A stretch of DNA of 61,497 nucleotides from Aquirhabdus sp. (GCA_030150135.1 JASLGO010000099.1:1-61497); one strand, 5' to 3'. Counted from the first letter of the stretch, positions 16,215 to 25,986 are shown. Program-made: numbers and translations. Notes: a model not told the origin generated them from the letters alone.

Positions 16215-17447
16215 CTAGGCAAGACTGAGCATTTTTGTCTCTATTCGATTGCGACCATTATGTTTAGCAATATATAAAGCTTCATCAGCGGTTTTAATCA
16301 ATGTATAAGGCTCGATCGTTTGGTCTACTGAGTGCGTGACATTGACCACACCGAAACTCGCCGTGACATTAATCAGTACTTGGCTTTCTGAAAGGATTTT
16401 TGTTTGAGCCAGTGCAATACGGCATCGTTCAATAATCTTTTGTGTTTCTATGTTATCGGCATTTGGAATGATAATCACAAATTCTTCACCACCATAACGA
16501 CCTAGCGAGTCACATTCTCGAATGTTTTGGCGTAAGACTTCGGCTGCGGTTTTTAAGACCAAATCTCCTGTTGGATGCCCCCACTGATCATTGACCTTTT
16601 TGAAGTGGTCAAGATCAAGAATGACGACAGAGAGTGGCTCCTGAAATTCAGTTGCTCGCGCGACTTCGAGGTCTAAAATATTCAGGATACTGAATCGATT
16701 ATGAGTTCCTGTTAAGGCGTCAGTACGGCTCATATGACGAATTTTGTCTTCACGCTCACGCCACCACATCAGCATTTGATCTGCCATTAAAATAATGGGA
16801 ATAAAGAACGGCGCAGCAAAGAAGAACACACTATTCATCCAAAATAGATGACTGACTTGATCGGTTGGTGTGACCATCACGGGTGCATAGGGGAGTAGAC
16901 CATAGGCGGTCACATAACTTAAAACAATCAGCACTAATAGAGCCGTAATCGTTGCGCCCCAGACAGCTTTACGGTCAAGGAGAATGAACCCAAAAACGGG
17001 AGCCCCGAGCAGAACCAAGCCTGCACAAAAAGAAGCAGTCCCAATCGAGTAACTCATCGCAACTAGTGTTAGGGCGAAAAAATGCAAAGTAATCGTTTGG
17101 AAAATGAGGCTATCTGGTTTTTTTCGGCGTAAATAGAGCCCCGCAAGTAGAATCATGACTCCGATCGCGATAAATACGATCTCAATTTTCATAATCTCAG
17201 TCACTAAGGGAACATTGACCAAGCGCTCACGATCATGTCGACTTAGGACGTACAGAGACCAGAGTAGGTATTGGCAGTAGATCGGTAAAATGGCGACGAG
17301 CAGGATCAGCCCTTTATCAACGGCATTCCATTCTAATGCAGCTGAAAGACGTTTACGCCATGTTCGGATTCTGCGTATTTGCGTTCCTACATTTTTTCGG
17401 ATGATGCGATGAGGCAGTACATCGCTATCTTTATAAAAGTTAGACAT
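16215..17447 (-). CDS. membrane diguanylate cyclase (GGDEF) with intact I-site
   Basis: A 410-aa protein with a soluble N-terminal ~45 residues, six or so transmembrane spans (from ILLVAILPIYCQYLLW to NSVFFFAAPFFIPIIL) and a C-terminal GGDEF domain. The active motif is RYGGEEFV at about residue 319, with LDLDHFKKVNDQWGH upstream. The inhibition site is RECD, a canonical RxxD placed five residues before GGEEF, so product feedback should work. The overall plan resembles the 414-aa cyclase downstream, but the sensor halves are not obviously similar. It is the middle gene of the c-di-GMP block. Confidence 0.92.
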   Translation of the reverse strand: MSNFYKDSDVLPHRIIRKNVGTQIRRIRTWRKRLSAALEWNAVDKGLILLVAILPIYCQYLLWSLYVLSRHDRERLVNVPLVTEIMKIEIVFIAIGVMILLAGLYLRRKKPDSLIFQTITLHFFALTLVAMSYSIGTASFCAGLVLLGAPVFGFILLDRKAVWGATITALLVLIVLSYVTAYGLLPYAPVMVTPTDQVSHLFWMNSVFFFAAPFFIPIILMADQMLMWWREREDKIRHMSRTDALTGTHNRFSILNILDLEVARATEFQEPLSVVILDLDHFKKVNDQWGHPTGDLVLKTAAEVLRQNIRECDSLGRYGGEEFVIIIPNADNIETQKIIERCRIALAQTKILSESQVLINVTASFGVVNVTHSVDQTIEPYTLIKTADEALYIAKHNGRNRIETKMLSLA

Positions 17448-17683
17448 TGGATGAAGTGAACTTCCTGTTCAGGTTAATTGTCATATTGCTCATTCTATAG
17501 AAGCTCTGTTCGAGGCTTAGTTTCTACCGTAATCAACAATCAGCATCGTATCCCAATCATAACCTAAACTTAATGAAACGTTCAGCAAGATACTGACGAG
17601 ATATTCTTTAGAAATAATGCCCATCTTGATGGGTTATGGCTTCGTTTTGTGTTCAGTAGATGCCAATGGTAAGAAATCAGCGT

Positions 17684-20536
17684 TTACGAGCTCGCCATAC
17701 GAATGAGCTCGTCTACATTTACGTCATCGATTTGCGCCGATGGTATAAAATCTCTTGCATATTCAAGCCATAAACGGCTTTGGAGAAAATAAATAAATAG
17801 TTCTTGGTCGAGATGGTTTTCTTGACACATTTTGGCCATGATCGTCAGTGATTCGGAAATGGTCTTAGCTGATTTGTAAGGACGGTCTGCGGCGGTGAGT
17901 GCTTCAAAAACATCTGCCAGTGCGAGGACTCGTTCTTCAACGGACATCTGTGAACCTTGTAGTCGTCTTGGATAACCTTTTCCATCCATGCGTTCATGGT
18001 GATTGGTCGCTAGATCAGGAATCCGCTGCAAGTGCTTAGGCCAAGGTAGTTTGGTCAACATGATGAGTGTTTGCACAATATGATTATTGATTGCAAAACG
18101 ATCTTCATTGGTCAGTGTGCCACGACGAATACTGAGATTATAAATTTCGCCATTATTTCTTTGATACTGCGGTAATTGCATATCAAAACCATAAGTGTTT
18201 CGTGGGTCATCTCGCTCAACGACAGGCTTGAGTGTTTCATCCCATGGCACCATGTGCTCAGGTTTGTCCGCCAGTAAATGTTCATGTGCAGGAAGTGGTG
18301 TTGGTGTGGTATTACAGCGCGCTAGCTCAAGTGCCGATAACCCTAGGCGGTCATCAAAATGCCGTAACCACGTTTGCTCAGCAATGCGTTCTAAACGTGC
18401 AATAACTTCATCATTTAAGAATTCACCGCCGACATTGGACTGTGCAACAAAGGCAAAGTCATCTTGTAGCTGGGCAAATTGTGCATCACGTTGTGCTTCG
18501 GCGGTTGCTTGGTCTGTTCCTGCCAGTTGAGATTCCAGTGATGTAATTTGTGTATCGCGCCATAGCACTTCAAAGCGAGTACGAATTTCATGGATTCTGT
18601 TGTAGATCGTTTCCAGTTTAGTGGCTTTATCAATGATATGTTCTGGCGTGGTAATTTTGCCGCAATCATGTAGCCATGCAGCCAGACGAAAGGCTTCTCG
18701 ATCATCATGATCACATTGAAAATCCGCAAACTGTCCTTGGGTTTCTGCGGATAAACGATCCACAATCATCATTGCCAACTCAGGCACGCGGCGGCAATGT
18801 CCTCCTGTGTGGGCGCTTTTGGTATCAATCGCATCAGCGAGAACCAGAATAAACGCATCCAATAAGGCTTTTTGTGATTCGATCAGTTGCCGTGTTTCGA
18901 TCGGTATTGCCAGCATGCTTGTCAAACGTTCGCTAAAGATCAAGAAGTCACGTGAAGTGTGTTCTGAATCACCAGCATGTTTCAGAATGACATGACCCAA
19001 GATATCTCCGTTTCGAGCTCGAATTGCAAAGGCTTGGCATTTTGCATTTGTATCTAGGCGTAAGTCTGGTTCTGAATAGAGCCGAATCGCAATCTCGTCC
19101 AGATTGTCCTGTGGACCGCAGGCAGCGGATTTATTCCAACGTTTTTCTTTGTGGTGAAACAAGTACACGGCGCCGCTTTCGCAGCGAGCTGCCTCGACAA
19201 AGAGGTCCAGCACCTGAGCAAGCATCGTATCGATCTGAGGTTCGGCTTGCAAAACTTGGCTGATTTTTAATAACGCTTCCATGGTTCGACTCACATCGTC
19301 TGTGACATCGGTTAACTGGAAGGCTTCATAAAGTAGGGTGAAATCTGGTGCAGGACGACTAAAATCGAAATTAGACATTTGCCTGACGCGCTGAATATGT
19401 TGTTCGATGATCTTGCCGATGCGATGCCCAAGCCATGCACCAATAGCAAGTAGCAGAACGCCTAAACAGATGGCGATTAATACCATCTTGCGACTATGCG
19501 CATTTAAGTCTTTGAGTAGCTCATTGGTCGGTGTTGCGATGAGCAGCTGCAAACCTATCTCGTGATATTGAGAGAGTGGAATTCGTCGGCCAAGCCATTC
19601 TTGATTGTCGATACGATAGGATAATACTTGGTGTTGTGATTGGAGTTCCCATAAACGTAACAATGGCGTATTGCCCAAAGTGTTTACTGTAGGGAGGCGC
19701 AGCGTATGCGATGAGGCTAATGGTTTTGATCCAAAAGATGATGTATTGGCAGCGATAATGCCACCTTGACTATCAACGAGTGCAATCTGGCTGTTCGGCG
19801 TGATCATCACTCGTTGTAATGCGCTTTTGATGCCAACTAGAGGCAAATCCATCGCAACGATTGCATGTGGATTACTGCTATGCATCGATAAAGTAATCCC
19901 CATCAAAGGTGCATCTGCATAGACATAAGGTTTTGAAATGGCGATATCAGTTGCTGCGAGTGCATTGCTATACCAAGGTCGTTGTCTGGGGTCATACACA
20001 TAATCTGGTGCAGCACGTTGTTCAATCAGATTGAGATTTTGGTCATAGAACAACAAGATATGTTCTCTTTTTTCCCCATCCTGCCCTAGAGCTGTACGAA
20101 TGACATACCGTGCTTGTGTTGGTGCATGATAGCTTTTCCGTAAAGCAGTTTGGTTCAATGGACTGACTGCAAAATAATCCCCGTTGTCGTAGCCGATATA
20201 GACTGATGTCAGGATCGAATTGGCGCGCAAATCTACAGTAAATACGCGTAAGCGTTGTATACGATCTGAGAGAGAGGTTGCATTAACTACGGGGTCGAGG
20301 GCTAGAACGCGAAGCAAGGCTTCAGCAGGACCAACTATATGCTGTACATGTTGTTCAGTAATCTGGCTGGTCATATCAGCCTTGTCAGCGGCAGCGTTGA
20401 GGAGTAACGTGCGTGAGCCAATCCAATTGACACCAATCAGTGTGACAGAGGTGAGTGTGATCGCGACGACCATCATCACCGCCATAACGACACGAATGCG
20501 CCATCTATGCTGTAGCCACTGCTTTATCCCTTCCAT
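17684..20536 (-). CDS. CACHE-like/GAF/HD-GYP signalling protein, probable c-di-GMP phosphodiesterase
   Basis: A 950-aa inner-membrane receptor. TM1 is near residues 16-38 and TM2 near 350-370; the ~310 residues between them form a periplasmic CACHE-like sensor (VYDPRQRPWYSNAL is a typical segment). A GAF domain follows (~430-570). The C-terminal HD-GYP domain has AWLHDCGKI near residue 620 and HHERMDGKGYP near residue 850, so the metal ligands and the GYP motif are present and it should hydrolyse c-di-GMP. The two motifs are about 160 residues further apart than in a minimal HD-GYP domain, due to an inserted charged, partly coiled-coil segment. It opposes the two cyclases encoded just downstream. 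Confidence 0.9.
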   Translation of the reverse strand: MEGIKQWLQHRWRIRVVMAVMMVVAITLTSVTLIGVNWIGSRTLLLNAAADKADMTSQITEQHVQHIVGPAEALLRVLALDPVVNATSLSDRIQRLRVFTVDLRANSILTSVYIGYDNGDYFAVSPLNQTALRKSYHAPTQARYVIRTALGQDGEKREHILLFYDQNLNLIEQRAAPDYVYDPRQRPWYSNALAATDIAISKPYVYADAPLMGITLSMHSSNPHAIVAMDLPLVGIKSALQRVMITPNSQIALVDSQGGIIAANTSSFGSKPLASSHTLRLPTVNTLGNTPLLRLWELQSQHQVLSYRIDNQEWLGRRIPLSQYHEIGLQLLIATPTNELLKDLNAHSRKMVLIAICLGVLLLAIGAWLGHRIGKIIEQHIQRVRQMSNFDFSRPAPDFTLLYEAFQLTDVTDDVSRTMEALLKISQVLQAEPQIDTMLAQVLDLFVEAARCESGAVYLFHHKEKRWNKSAACGPQDNLDEIAIRLYSEPDLRLDTNAKCQAFAIRARNGDILGHVILKHAGDSEHTSRDFLIFSERLTSMLAIPIETRQLIESQKALLDAFILVLADAIDTKSAHTGGHCRRVPELAMMIVDRLSAETQGQFADFQCDHDDREAFRLAAWLHDCGKITTPEHIIDKATKLETIYNRIHEIRTRFEVLWRDTQITSLESQLAGTDQATAEAQRDAQFAQLQDDFAFVAQSNVGGEFLNDEVIARLERIAEQTWLRHFDDRLGLSALELARCNTTPTPLPAHEHLLADKPEHMVPWDETLKPVVERDDPRNTYGFDMQLPQYQRNNGEIYNLSIRRGTLTNEDRFAINNHIVQTLIMLTKLPWPKHLQRIPDLATNHHERMDGKGYPRRLQGSQMSVEERVLALADVFEALTAADRPYKSAKTISESLTIMAKMCQENHLDQELFIYFLQSRLWLEYARDFIPSAQIDDVNVDELIRMASS

Positions 20537-20641
20537 GATGTCCCTTTCCTTATTCTTATAGGTGACCCTTGCAATGTAGCAGTATTGGCGAGGGCTTGAA
20601 AGGACTATTTTTGGTCAATGAAGTGCTATTCTTATCGCAAC

Positions 20642-20710
20642 AAAAAAGCCCTGATTGATTGGTATTTTGTGTTTGAATCCAAAATATCAGTCCAATCTTC
20701 AGGGCTTTTA
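20642..20710 (-). terminator. long-stem terminator after acyl-CoA dehydrogenase gene
   Basis: Read on the minus strand, AAAAGCCCTGAA.GATTGG pairs with CCAATC..TCAGGGCTTTT, with inner ATTTTG/CAAAAT pairing, and ends in a T run. It lies 45 bases after the stop at 20755. Confidence 0.8.
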
Positions 20711-20754
20711 TGCACCAACCTAAAATGCTTTCAGATTGGTGAATGTTTTATAGA

Positions 20755-22527
20755 TTAAGCAAAAGTAGTGAAGTAACCTTCATCGAAGCCCATGATCAAG
20801 TCAGCGCCTGATTCAATGATCTTCGCGCGTGTATCTAACTCAGGCAGGATACGAGTCACGAAGAAACGAGCAAGGTCGATTTTTGCTTTATAGAATGCAC
20901 CATCTTTCTGGCTTGCTGCTTCAACAATCATCGCATACATGTATGCATAGCTCACCAATCCGAAAGCATGCAGATAATCAATCGCTGCTGCATTTGGCTC
21001 ATTTGCGTTTGCTTTAGCACGTTCAATGACATGAGTGGTCAACGCTTCTAAGGTGTCGGCTGATTTGAGCAATGCAGCTTTCATCCAATCAGTTTGCATG
21101 GTTGCTGCAAATGCGCGGATTTCAGCTAAGTAAGTCACAACGAATTTTCCGCCATTTTTGGTGACTTTACGACCGATCAAGTCATTCGCTTGGATACCGT
21201 TGGTGCCTTCGTAGATTTGAGCAATGCGCAAATCACGCACGATTTGTTCCATGCCCCACTCACGGATATAGCCATGACCACCGAAGACCATTTGTGAATC
21301 GATGGTGCCTTCAAACGCTTTATCAGTCAGGAATGCTTTTGCGACAGGAGTCAGCAGTGCCACACGATCAGCCGCCAATGCTTTAGTTGCATCATCGCTG
21401 TATTTGGTCATATCTAATTGCTGTGCAACATACATCGCAAAGCAACGTGCTGCTTCGTTATGTGCTTTGGTTTTTAGCAGCATACGGCGTACATCTGGGT
21501 GAACTAGGATACTATCCGCTGGTTTTTCTGGTGATTTTACGCCAGTTGCACTGCGACCTTGCAGACGGTCAGCTGCGTATTGCGCTGCATTCTGGTAACT
21601 GGCTTCTGAAGCACCGAGACCTTGAATACCCATCGACAGACGCTCGTAGTTCATCATGACGAACATGGCTGCCAGACCTTCGTTTTCTTTACCAACGAGG
21701 TAGCCTTTTGCACCATCAAAGTTCATGACGCAAGTTGCAGAGGCTTTGATGCCCATTTTGTGTTCGATTGAACCTGGGCCAACTGGGTTGCGTTCGCCAA
21801 GTGTGCTGTCAGCATTGACCAAGAATTTTGGAACGATAAATAGAGAAATACCACGTGAGCCAGCAGGCGCATCAGGGGTTTTTGCCAAGACTAAGTGAAT
21901 AATGTTTTCACTGAGATCGTGGTCACCACCTGTGATGAAGATTTTAGTGCCACTGATTGCATAGCTGCCGTCTGCATTTGGCACTGCTTTGGTTTTGATA
22001 ATCCCGAGGTCTGTACCTGCATGTGATTCAGTCAGACACATGGTTCCAGCCCATTCGCCGCTATACATTTTTGGCAAATACAGTTCTTTTTGTTCTTGTG
22101 ATGCGCATGAGTTGAGTGCCATACATGCACCAACTGACAACAGTGGGTAGAGCATGAACGCTGGATTTGCAGAAAAAATCATTTCATCAGTCATGACGGA
22201 AACCATTTTTGGCATGCCTTGACCGCCCCATTGCTCATCAGCACCTAGACCAACCCAGCCGTCGTTTGCGTAGGTTTTGAAAGCTTCTTTAAAACCTTTT
22301 GGTGTGGTGACTGCGCCGTTATCAAACTTTGCGCCTTCTTCGTCGCCAGTACGGTTTAGTGGCAACAATACGTCTTGAGTAAATTTTGCCATTTGTTCAA
22401 GAATTGCACTGACTGTTTCGCTGTCGATGTGTGCAAGTTCAGGAGTTGCTTGCCAGAACGCGTCTGCTTTAAAAACATCATTAAGGATAAAACGCATGTC
22501 TTGTAGGGGAGCGGTATAGATTGGCAT
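20755..22527 (-). CDS. long acyl-CoA dehydrogenase (FadE-like, with extra C-terminal domain), paralogue A
   Basis: A 590-aa flavin enzyme, about 200 residues longer than short acyl-CoA dehydrogenases. An N-terminal ~40-residue extension precedes the alpha domain. MCLTESHAGTDLGIIKTKA and the KIFITGGDHDL segment form the FAD/substrate domain; MNYERLSMGIQGLGASE is in the third domain; FGGHGYIREWGMEQIVRD and YEGTNGIQA are the family C-terminal motifs. A further ~130-residue helical extension follows, as in the DmdC-like long subgroup. It would oxidise fatty acyl-CoA or a related thioester. It is closely related to the 599-aa gene 1.2 kb upstream (same strand). AGGTG before the ATG supports the start. 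Confidence 0.88.
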   Translation of the reverse strand: MPIYTAPLQDMRFILNDVFKADAFWQATPELAHIDSETVSAILEQMAKFTQDVLLPLNRTGDEEGAKFDNGAVTTPKGFKEAFKTYANDGWVGLGADEQWGGQGMPKMVSVMTDEMIFSANPAFMLYPLLSVGACMALNSCASQEQKELYLPKMYSGEWAGTMCLTESHAGTDLGIIKTKAVPNADGSYAISGTKIFITGGDHDLSENIIHLVLAKTPDAPAGSRGISLFIVPKFLVNADSTLGERNPVGPGSIEHKMGIKASATCVMNFDGAKGYLVGKENEGLAAMFVMMNYERLSMGIQGLGASEASYQNAAQYAADRLQGRSATGVKSPEKPADSILVHPDVRRMLLKTKAHNEAARCFAMYVAQQLDMTKYSDDATKALAADRVALLTPVAKAFLTDKAFEGTIDSQMVFGGHGYIREWGMEQIVRDLRIAQIYEGTNGIQANDLIGRKVTKNGGKFVVTYLAEIRAFAATMQTDWMKAALLKSADTLEALTTHVIERAKANANEPNAAAIDYLHAFGLVSYAYMYAMIVEAASQKDGAFYKAKIDLARFFVTRILPELDTRAKIIESGADLIMGFDEGYFTTFA

Positions 22528-22735
22528 GTGGCACCTGACTTTTATTGATGTGACAAATCGTTGGCGGCAAAGATCATTTATCCGTCAACGGCATATTTTG
22601 AAAGGCGCTATTGTAGCAAAAAGTAGAGGCTAGGATGTGATGAATGACTGACGAGTTTGAGGAGGGTTTTGAAAATGTAGGCAGAACTGAAAAATCCTCA
22701 TGTGGATTTTTTGCATGAATATGAATAAACAGAAT

Positions 22736-23050
22736 TTAGTTCCTTTTGCCCCACATTTTGATCAGTTGACGTGCAGCTTTTCTTTGTTGTTCTCCTTCAG
22801 TTTCTGTTAATGGTTTCGTATCTACCCAGCAGAGTACATCTCGATAGTCAGTCTTTGCGATTTGTATAAAATATAGGAGTTTGTCTTCGCTGCCTTCACT
22901 GAGGGTTATTATTGCCATTTTCACACGTTCGATTTCTCTCTCATAAGATTCAGTGCCATAGAGATCCAGAATGCTGAGGATTGTTGAAATGTCACTGTTC
23001 GGGAATGTCTTTTTTACGGCACTGATAATATTTTCCCGAGTTATAGTCAT
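22736..23050 (-). CDS. small hypothetical protein
   Basis: A 104-aa soluble, highly charged, probably helical protein. I do not recognise a named family; segments such as IQIAKTDYRDVLCWVD and the basic tail ARQLIKMWGKRN are conspicuous. It starts 27 bases after the stop of the GFA-family gene on the same strand, so it is likely cotranscribed with it. Confidence 0.6.
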   Translation of the reverse strand: MTITRENIISAVKKTFPNSDISTILSILDLYGTESYEREIERVKMAIITLSEGSEDKLLYFIQIAKTDYRDVLCWVDTKPLTETEGEQQRKAARQLIKMWGKRN

Positions 23051-23077
23051 TTTAGTCTCGTAAATAAATTGCTCAAC

Positions 23078-23569
23078 TTACTTAATATCTTCTGAATGAA
23101 AACACCAAGGTTCCGATTGACGTGGGAGAGCATGCACTTTTTCGCCTGCTTCAGTGATGAAGTGCTTTTCGTAGACTCGAACGTTCGGTGGAAAAGCCAT
23201 CCACGGCAGCGCAGTTTCAGTAAACATGTGCAAATCAATCTTATACCAGCCTAAGTCATCAAACGTTCCACCTGAGATGAGCTGAAAGGCAGGGGCGCGT
23301 GAGATCGTTGTCCCAACCCGAGTACCACAACGTGAGCAAAATTGTGTTGTGATCATTCGCTGATGGATGGGTGATTGATATTCGTACGTGCTGGGTTGTT
23401 CGCCGCTGAATTCGACATTTTCTTTCAAGAAGAATACAGGGATCTGGAATGCACTGCCTGATGCGTGCTGGCAATAGGTGCAATGACAAACAAATGCATT
23501 TTTGGGCTGACCTGTGACGCGGTATCGGATGGCACCACAAATACATCCGCCTTCGTGAATTTCTGTCAT
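23078..23569 (-). CDS. GFA (CENP-V) family zinc protein
   Basis: A 163-aa protein of the glutathione-dependent formaldehyde-activating (Gfa) fold. Two zinc sites are visible: GGCICGAIRY near the N-terminus, CHCTYCQ about 20 residues on, and CSRCGTRV further along, with the family's FPPNVRVYEKHF near the end. True Gfa condenses formaldehyde with glutathione, but most family members have no proven substrate. Its location between two acyl-CoA dehydrogenase paralogues gives no firm clue. The downstream 104-aa gene follows at 27 bases. Confidence 0.88.
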   Translation of the reverse strand: MTEIHEGGCICGAIRYRVTGQPKNAFVCHCTYCQHASGSAFQIPVFFLKENVEFSGEQPSTYEYQSPIHQRMITTQFCSRCGTRVGTTISRAPAFQLISGGTFDDLGWYKIDLHMFTETALPWMAFPPNVRVYEKHFITEAGEKVHALPRQSEPWCFHSEDIK

Positions 23570-23647
23570 TATTTTCTCCTATTTAACCCATATCCAGTGA
23601 GTATGCATTCCTTGCTCGACAATATACTGATTCAACTGTAGAAACAA

Positions 23648-23673
23648 CAAAGGCGAACCTCAGTCCGCCTTTG
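23648..23673 (-). terminator. terminator after 599-aa acyl-CoA dehydrogenase gene
   Basis: CAAAGGCG pairs with CGCCTTTG over a ten-base loop, about 30 bases beyond the stop at 23702. On the minus strand the tail is short and T-rich (TTGTTGTTTC); on the plus strand CTTTT follows, so it may work both ways. Confidence 0.65.
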
Positions 23674-23701
23674 CTTTTACATCATCAATTTAATCATTCA
23701 A

Positions 23702-25501
23702 TTAGAATGCAAATTGATCAACATCCATTGCCATCAATGTTTCAAGACCATTGTCAATCGTCGCAACATGTGAGCGAGTACGTGGCAAGATTTTCTTGAA
23801 GTAGAATTGTGCAGTTTTGATTTTTGCTTCATAGAATGCACGTTCAGTGGTATCGCCTGCTAATTTCTCAAGCGCAACACTCACCATACGCGCCCACAGG
23901 TAAGCGAGAGTGACATAGCCAGAGAAGTAGAGGTAATCAACTGCTGCTGCACCTGCTTCATCTGGGTTTTGCATTGCTTTCATGCCGATACGCATGGTGA
24001 GGTCGCCCCATTCTTTGTTCAACTCAGCCAACGGCTTCAAGAACTCACCCATTGCAGCGTTGCCAGCATTTGCTTCGCAGAACTTGTGAATGATTTTGGT
24101 GAAGTTACGGAGCATTGCGCCTTGAGTTGCAAGAACTTTACGACCGAGCAAGTCCAATGCTTGAATCTCAGTAGTTCCTTCGTACAAACATGCAATACGA
24201 GTATCACGAACGATTTGTTCCATGCCCCATTCAGCGATGAAACCATGACCACCGTAAACTTGAACACCGTGTTTTGCTGATTCTGAACCAGTTTCAGTCA
24301 AGAATGCTTTTGCAATTGGGGTAAGCAATGACAACATGTCATCAGCCGCTTTACGTTGTTCTGCGTCTTCAGCAACTTCAACCACGTCTGCGAATTGAGA
24401 CAAGAAGTAAACTAGCGCACGACCACCTTCAGCGAATGATTTTTGGGTCAACAGCATGTTGCGAACAGCTGGGTGAACGATGATTGGATCTGCTTCTTTT
24501 TCTGGTGCTTTCGGGCCAGACAATGAACGCATTGCCAAACGATCTTTTGCGTAAGTCAGCGCACCTTGGAATGCACCTTCAGAAGCAGCAAGACCTTGAA
24601 CCGCAGTACCGATACGTGCAGTGTTCATGAAGGTGAACATGCAGTTCAGACCTTTGTTTTCTGGTCCGATCAGGAAGCCTTTTGCACCTTCGAATACCAT
24701 GACGCAAGTTGCGTTGCCATGGATACCCATTTTGTGTTCGATTGAACCACAAGTCACGCTGTTGCGTGTACCCACTGAACCGTCAGCATTGACATTGAAC
24801 TTCGGTACGATGAACAAAGAAATACCTTTAGTACCTTTTGGTGCACCCGGTAAACGTGCCAACACAATGTGAACGATGTTTTCTGCAAGGTCGTGTTCAC
24901 CCGCAGAAATAAAGATTTTTTGACCAGTGATGGCGTAGCTGCCGTCTGCATTTGGTTCTGCTTTGGTACGGATAATACCAAGGTCTGAACCTGCATGTGA
25001 TTCGGTCAGACACATTGTACCTGTCCACTCACCTGAAACGAGTTTCGTCAAATAAAGTTCTTTTTGTTCTGGGCTACCGTGGTGTTCAACAGTACGAACT
25101 GCACCGTGTGACAGACCTGGGTACATACCCCATGACCAGTTTGCAGTACCAACGAGTTCGCTCACTGCGTTACCAATAGAACCAGGTAAGCCTTGACCAC
25201 CGTGTTCTACAGGTACAGATAGGGATGGATAGCCGAGTTCGATGTATTTTTTATAGGCTTCTTTAAAACCTTTTGGAGTTGTAACAACGCCATTGTCAAA
25301 ATGACAGCCTTCTTGGTCGCCTGAACGATTAATTGGTGACAATTCGTTTTCACAGAAATCAGCAGCCGCTTCAACAAGACCATCAATCAGCTCGCGATTA
25401 GTGCCTGCATAAGCTGGCAGCGCATCGTAATGGGCTTCATAGTTAAGCAGTTCATGCATGACAAATTGAATGTCGCGAATGGGGGCTTTGTATTGTGGCA
25501 T
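23702..25501 (-). CDS. long acyl-CoA dehydrogenase (FadE-like), paralogue B
   Basis: A 599-aa enzyme of the same long subgroup as the 590-aa protein downstream. It has MCLTESHAGSDLGIIRTKA, KIFISAGEHDL, FMNTARIGTAVQGLAASEGA, YGGHGFIAEWGMEQIVRD and YEGTTEIQALDL in order, then a ~140-residue C-terminal helical extension. The catalytic-base region and FAD-binding motifs look intact. The ATG at 25501 is preferred to one at 25528 because AGGA lies eight bases upstream and the shorter form begins MPQYKAPIRD like its paralogue (MPIYTAPLQD). It probably handles acyl-CoA of a different chain length from its paralogue, but substrate cannot be read from the sequence. Confidence 0.9.
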   Translation of the reverse strand: MPQYKAPIRDIQFVMHELLNYEAHYDALPAYAGTNRELIDGLVEAAADFCENELSPINRSGDQEGCHFDNGVVTTPKGFKEAYKKYIELGYPSLSVPVEHGGQGLPGSIGNAVSELVGTANWSWGMYPGLSHGAVRTVEHHGSPEQKELYLTKLVSGEWTGTMCLTESHAGSDLGIIRTKAEPNADGSYAITGQKIFISAGEHDLAENIVHIVLARLPGAPKGTKGISLFIVPKFNVNADGSVGTRNSVTCGSIEHKMGIHGNATCVMVFEGAKGFLIGPENKGLNCMFTFMNTARIGTAVQGLAASEGAFQGALTYAKDRLAMRSLSGPKAPEKEADPIIVHPAVRNMLLTQKSFAEGGRALVYFLSQFADVVEVAEDAEQRKAADDMLSLLTPIAKAFLTETGSESAKHGVQVYGGHGFIAEWGMEQIVRDTRIACLYEGTTEIQALDLLGRKVLATQGAMLRNFTKIIHKFCEANAGNAAMGEFLKPLAELNKEWGDLTMRIGMKAMQNPDEAGAAAVDYLYFSGYVTLAYLWARMVSVALEKLAGDTTERAFYEAKIKTAQFYFKKILPRTRSHVATIDNGLETLMAMDVDQFAF

Positions 25502-25986
25502 GGTGGGATTCCTGCGTTTTTGAATCAAAAAATAGGGAGTACAAGATAACAGGTGCGCAATTTAGCATATTGGCTATTGTTTTTGAGCGTTTATTAAGGT
25601 TTATAGGTTTGGAATCCGTGACTGAATGGTCATGGAAAAATACAATACAAATTTGTATGTATTCATAATTTATTAATATATATTGATATTTTGTTTTTAG
25701 AAATTTAAATATTTAGTTTTTATACGGATGAAATGAAAATTATATTTGCAGGAAAACACTAGGTAATTGTTTGCCTATGAAGTTGATGAAAAATTATGCT
25801 TTTAGCATTGTTCTTATCATTAAGTTTGATAACTGTTTCACACACTATGTTGTTTATCAATAATATTTTGCAAATCATTAAAAAATTCTACTAGAATGCG
25901 CCGGATTAGATAACAACAATTGTGTGCAATCTATAACGATAAACAAAAAATGAACGCTTGCAAAACATCGCTTGCGTCAGTTGATC
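25502..25986. other. AT-rich intergenic region upstream of vgrG
   Basis: No gene is supported. The strand switch means it holds promoters for both the minus-strand dehydrogenase and the plus-strand vgrG island. The middle part (about 25640-25760) is strikingly AT-rich. A candidate vgrG promoter is listed separately. Confidence 0.55.
25868..25897 (+). promoter_or_regulatory. candidate promoter for vgrG
   Basis: TTGCAA (25868-25873) and TAGAAT (25892-25897) are separated by 18 bases and fit a sigma70 promoter with mismatches. It lies about 90 bases before the probable vgrG start. Confidence 0.35.
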
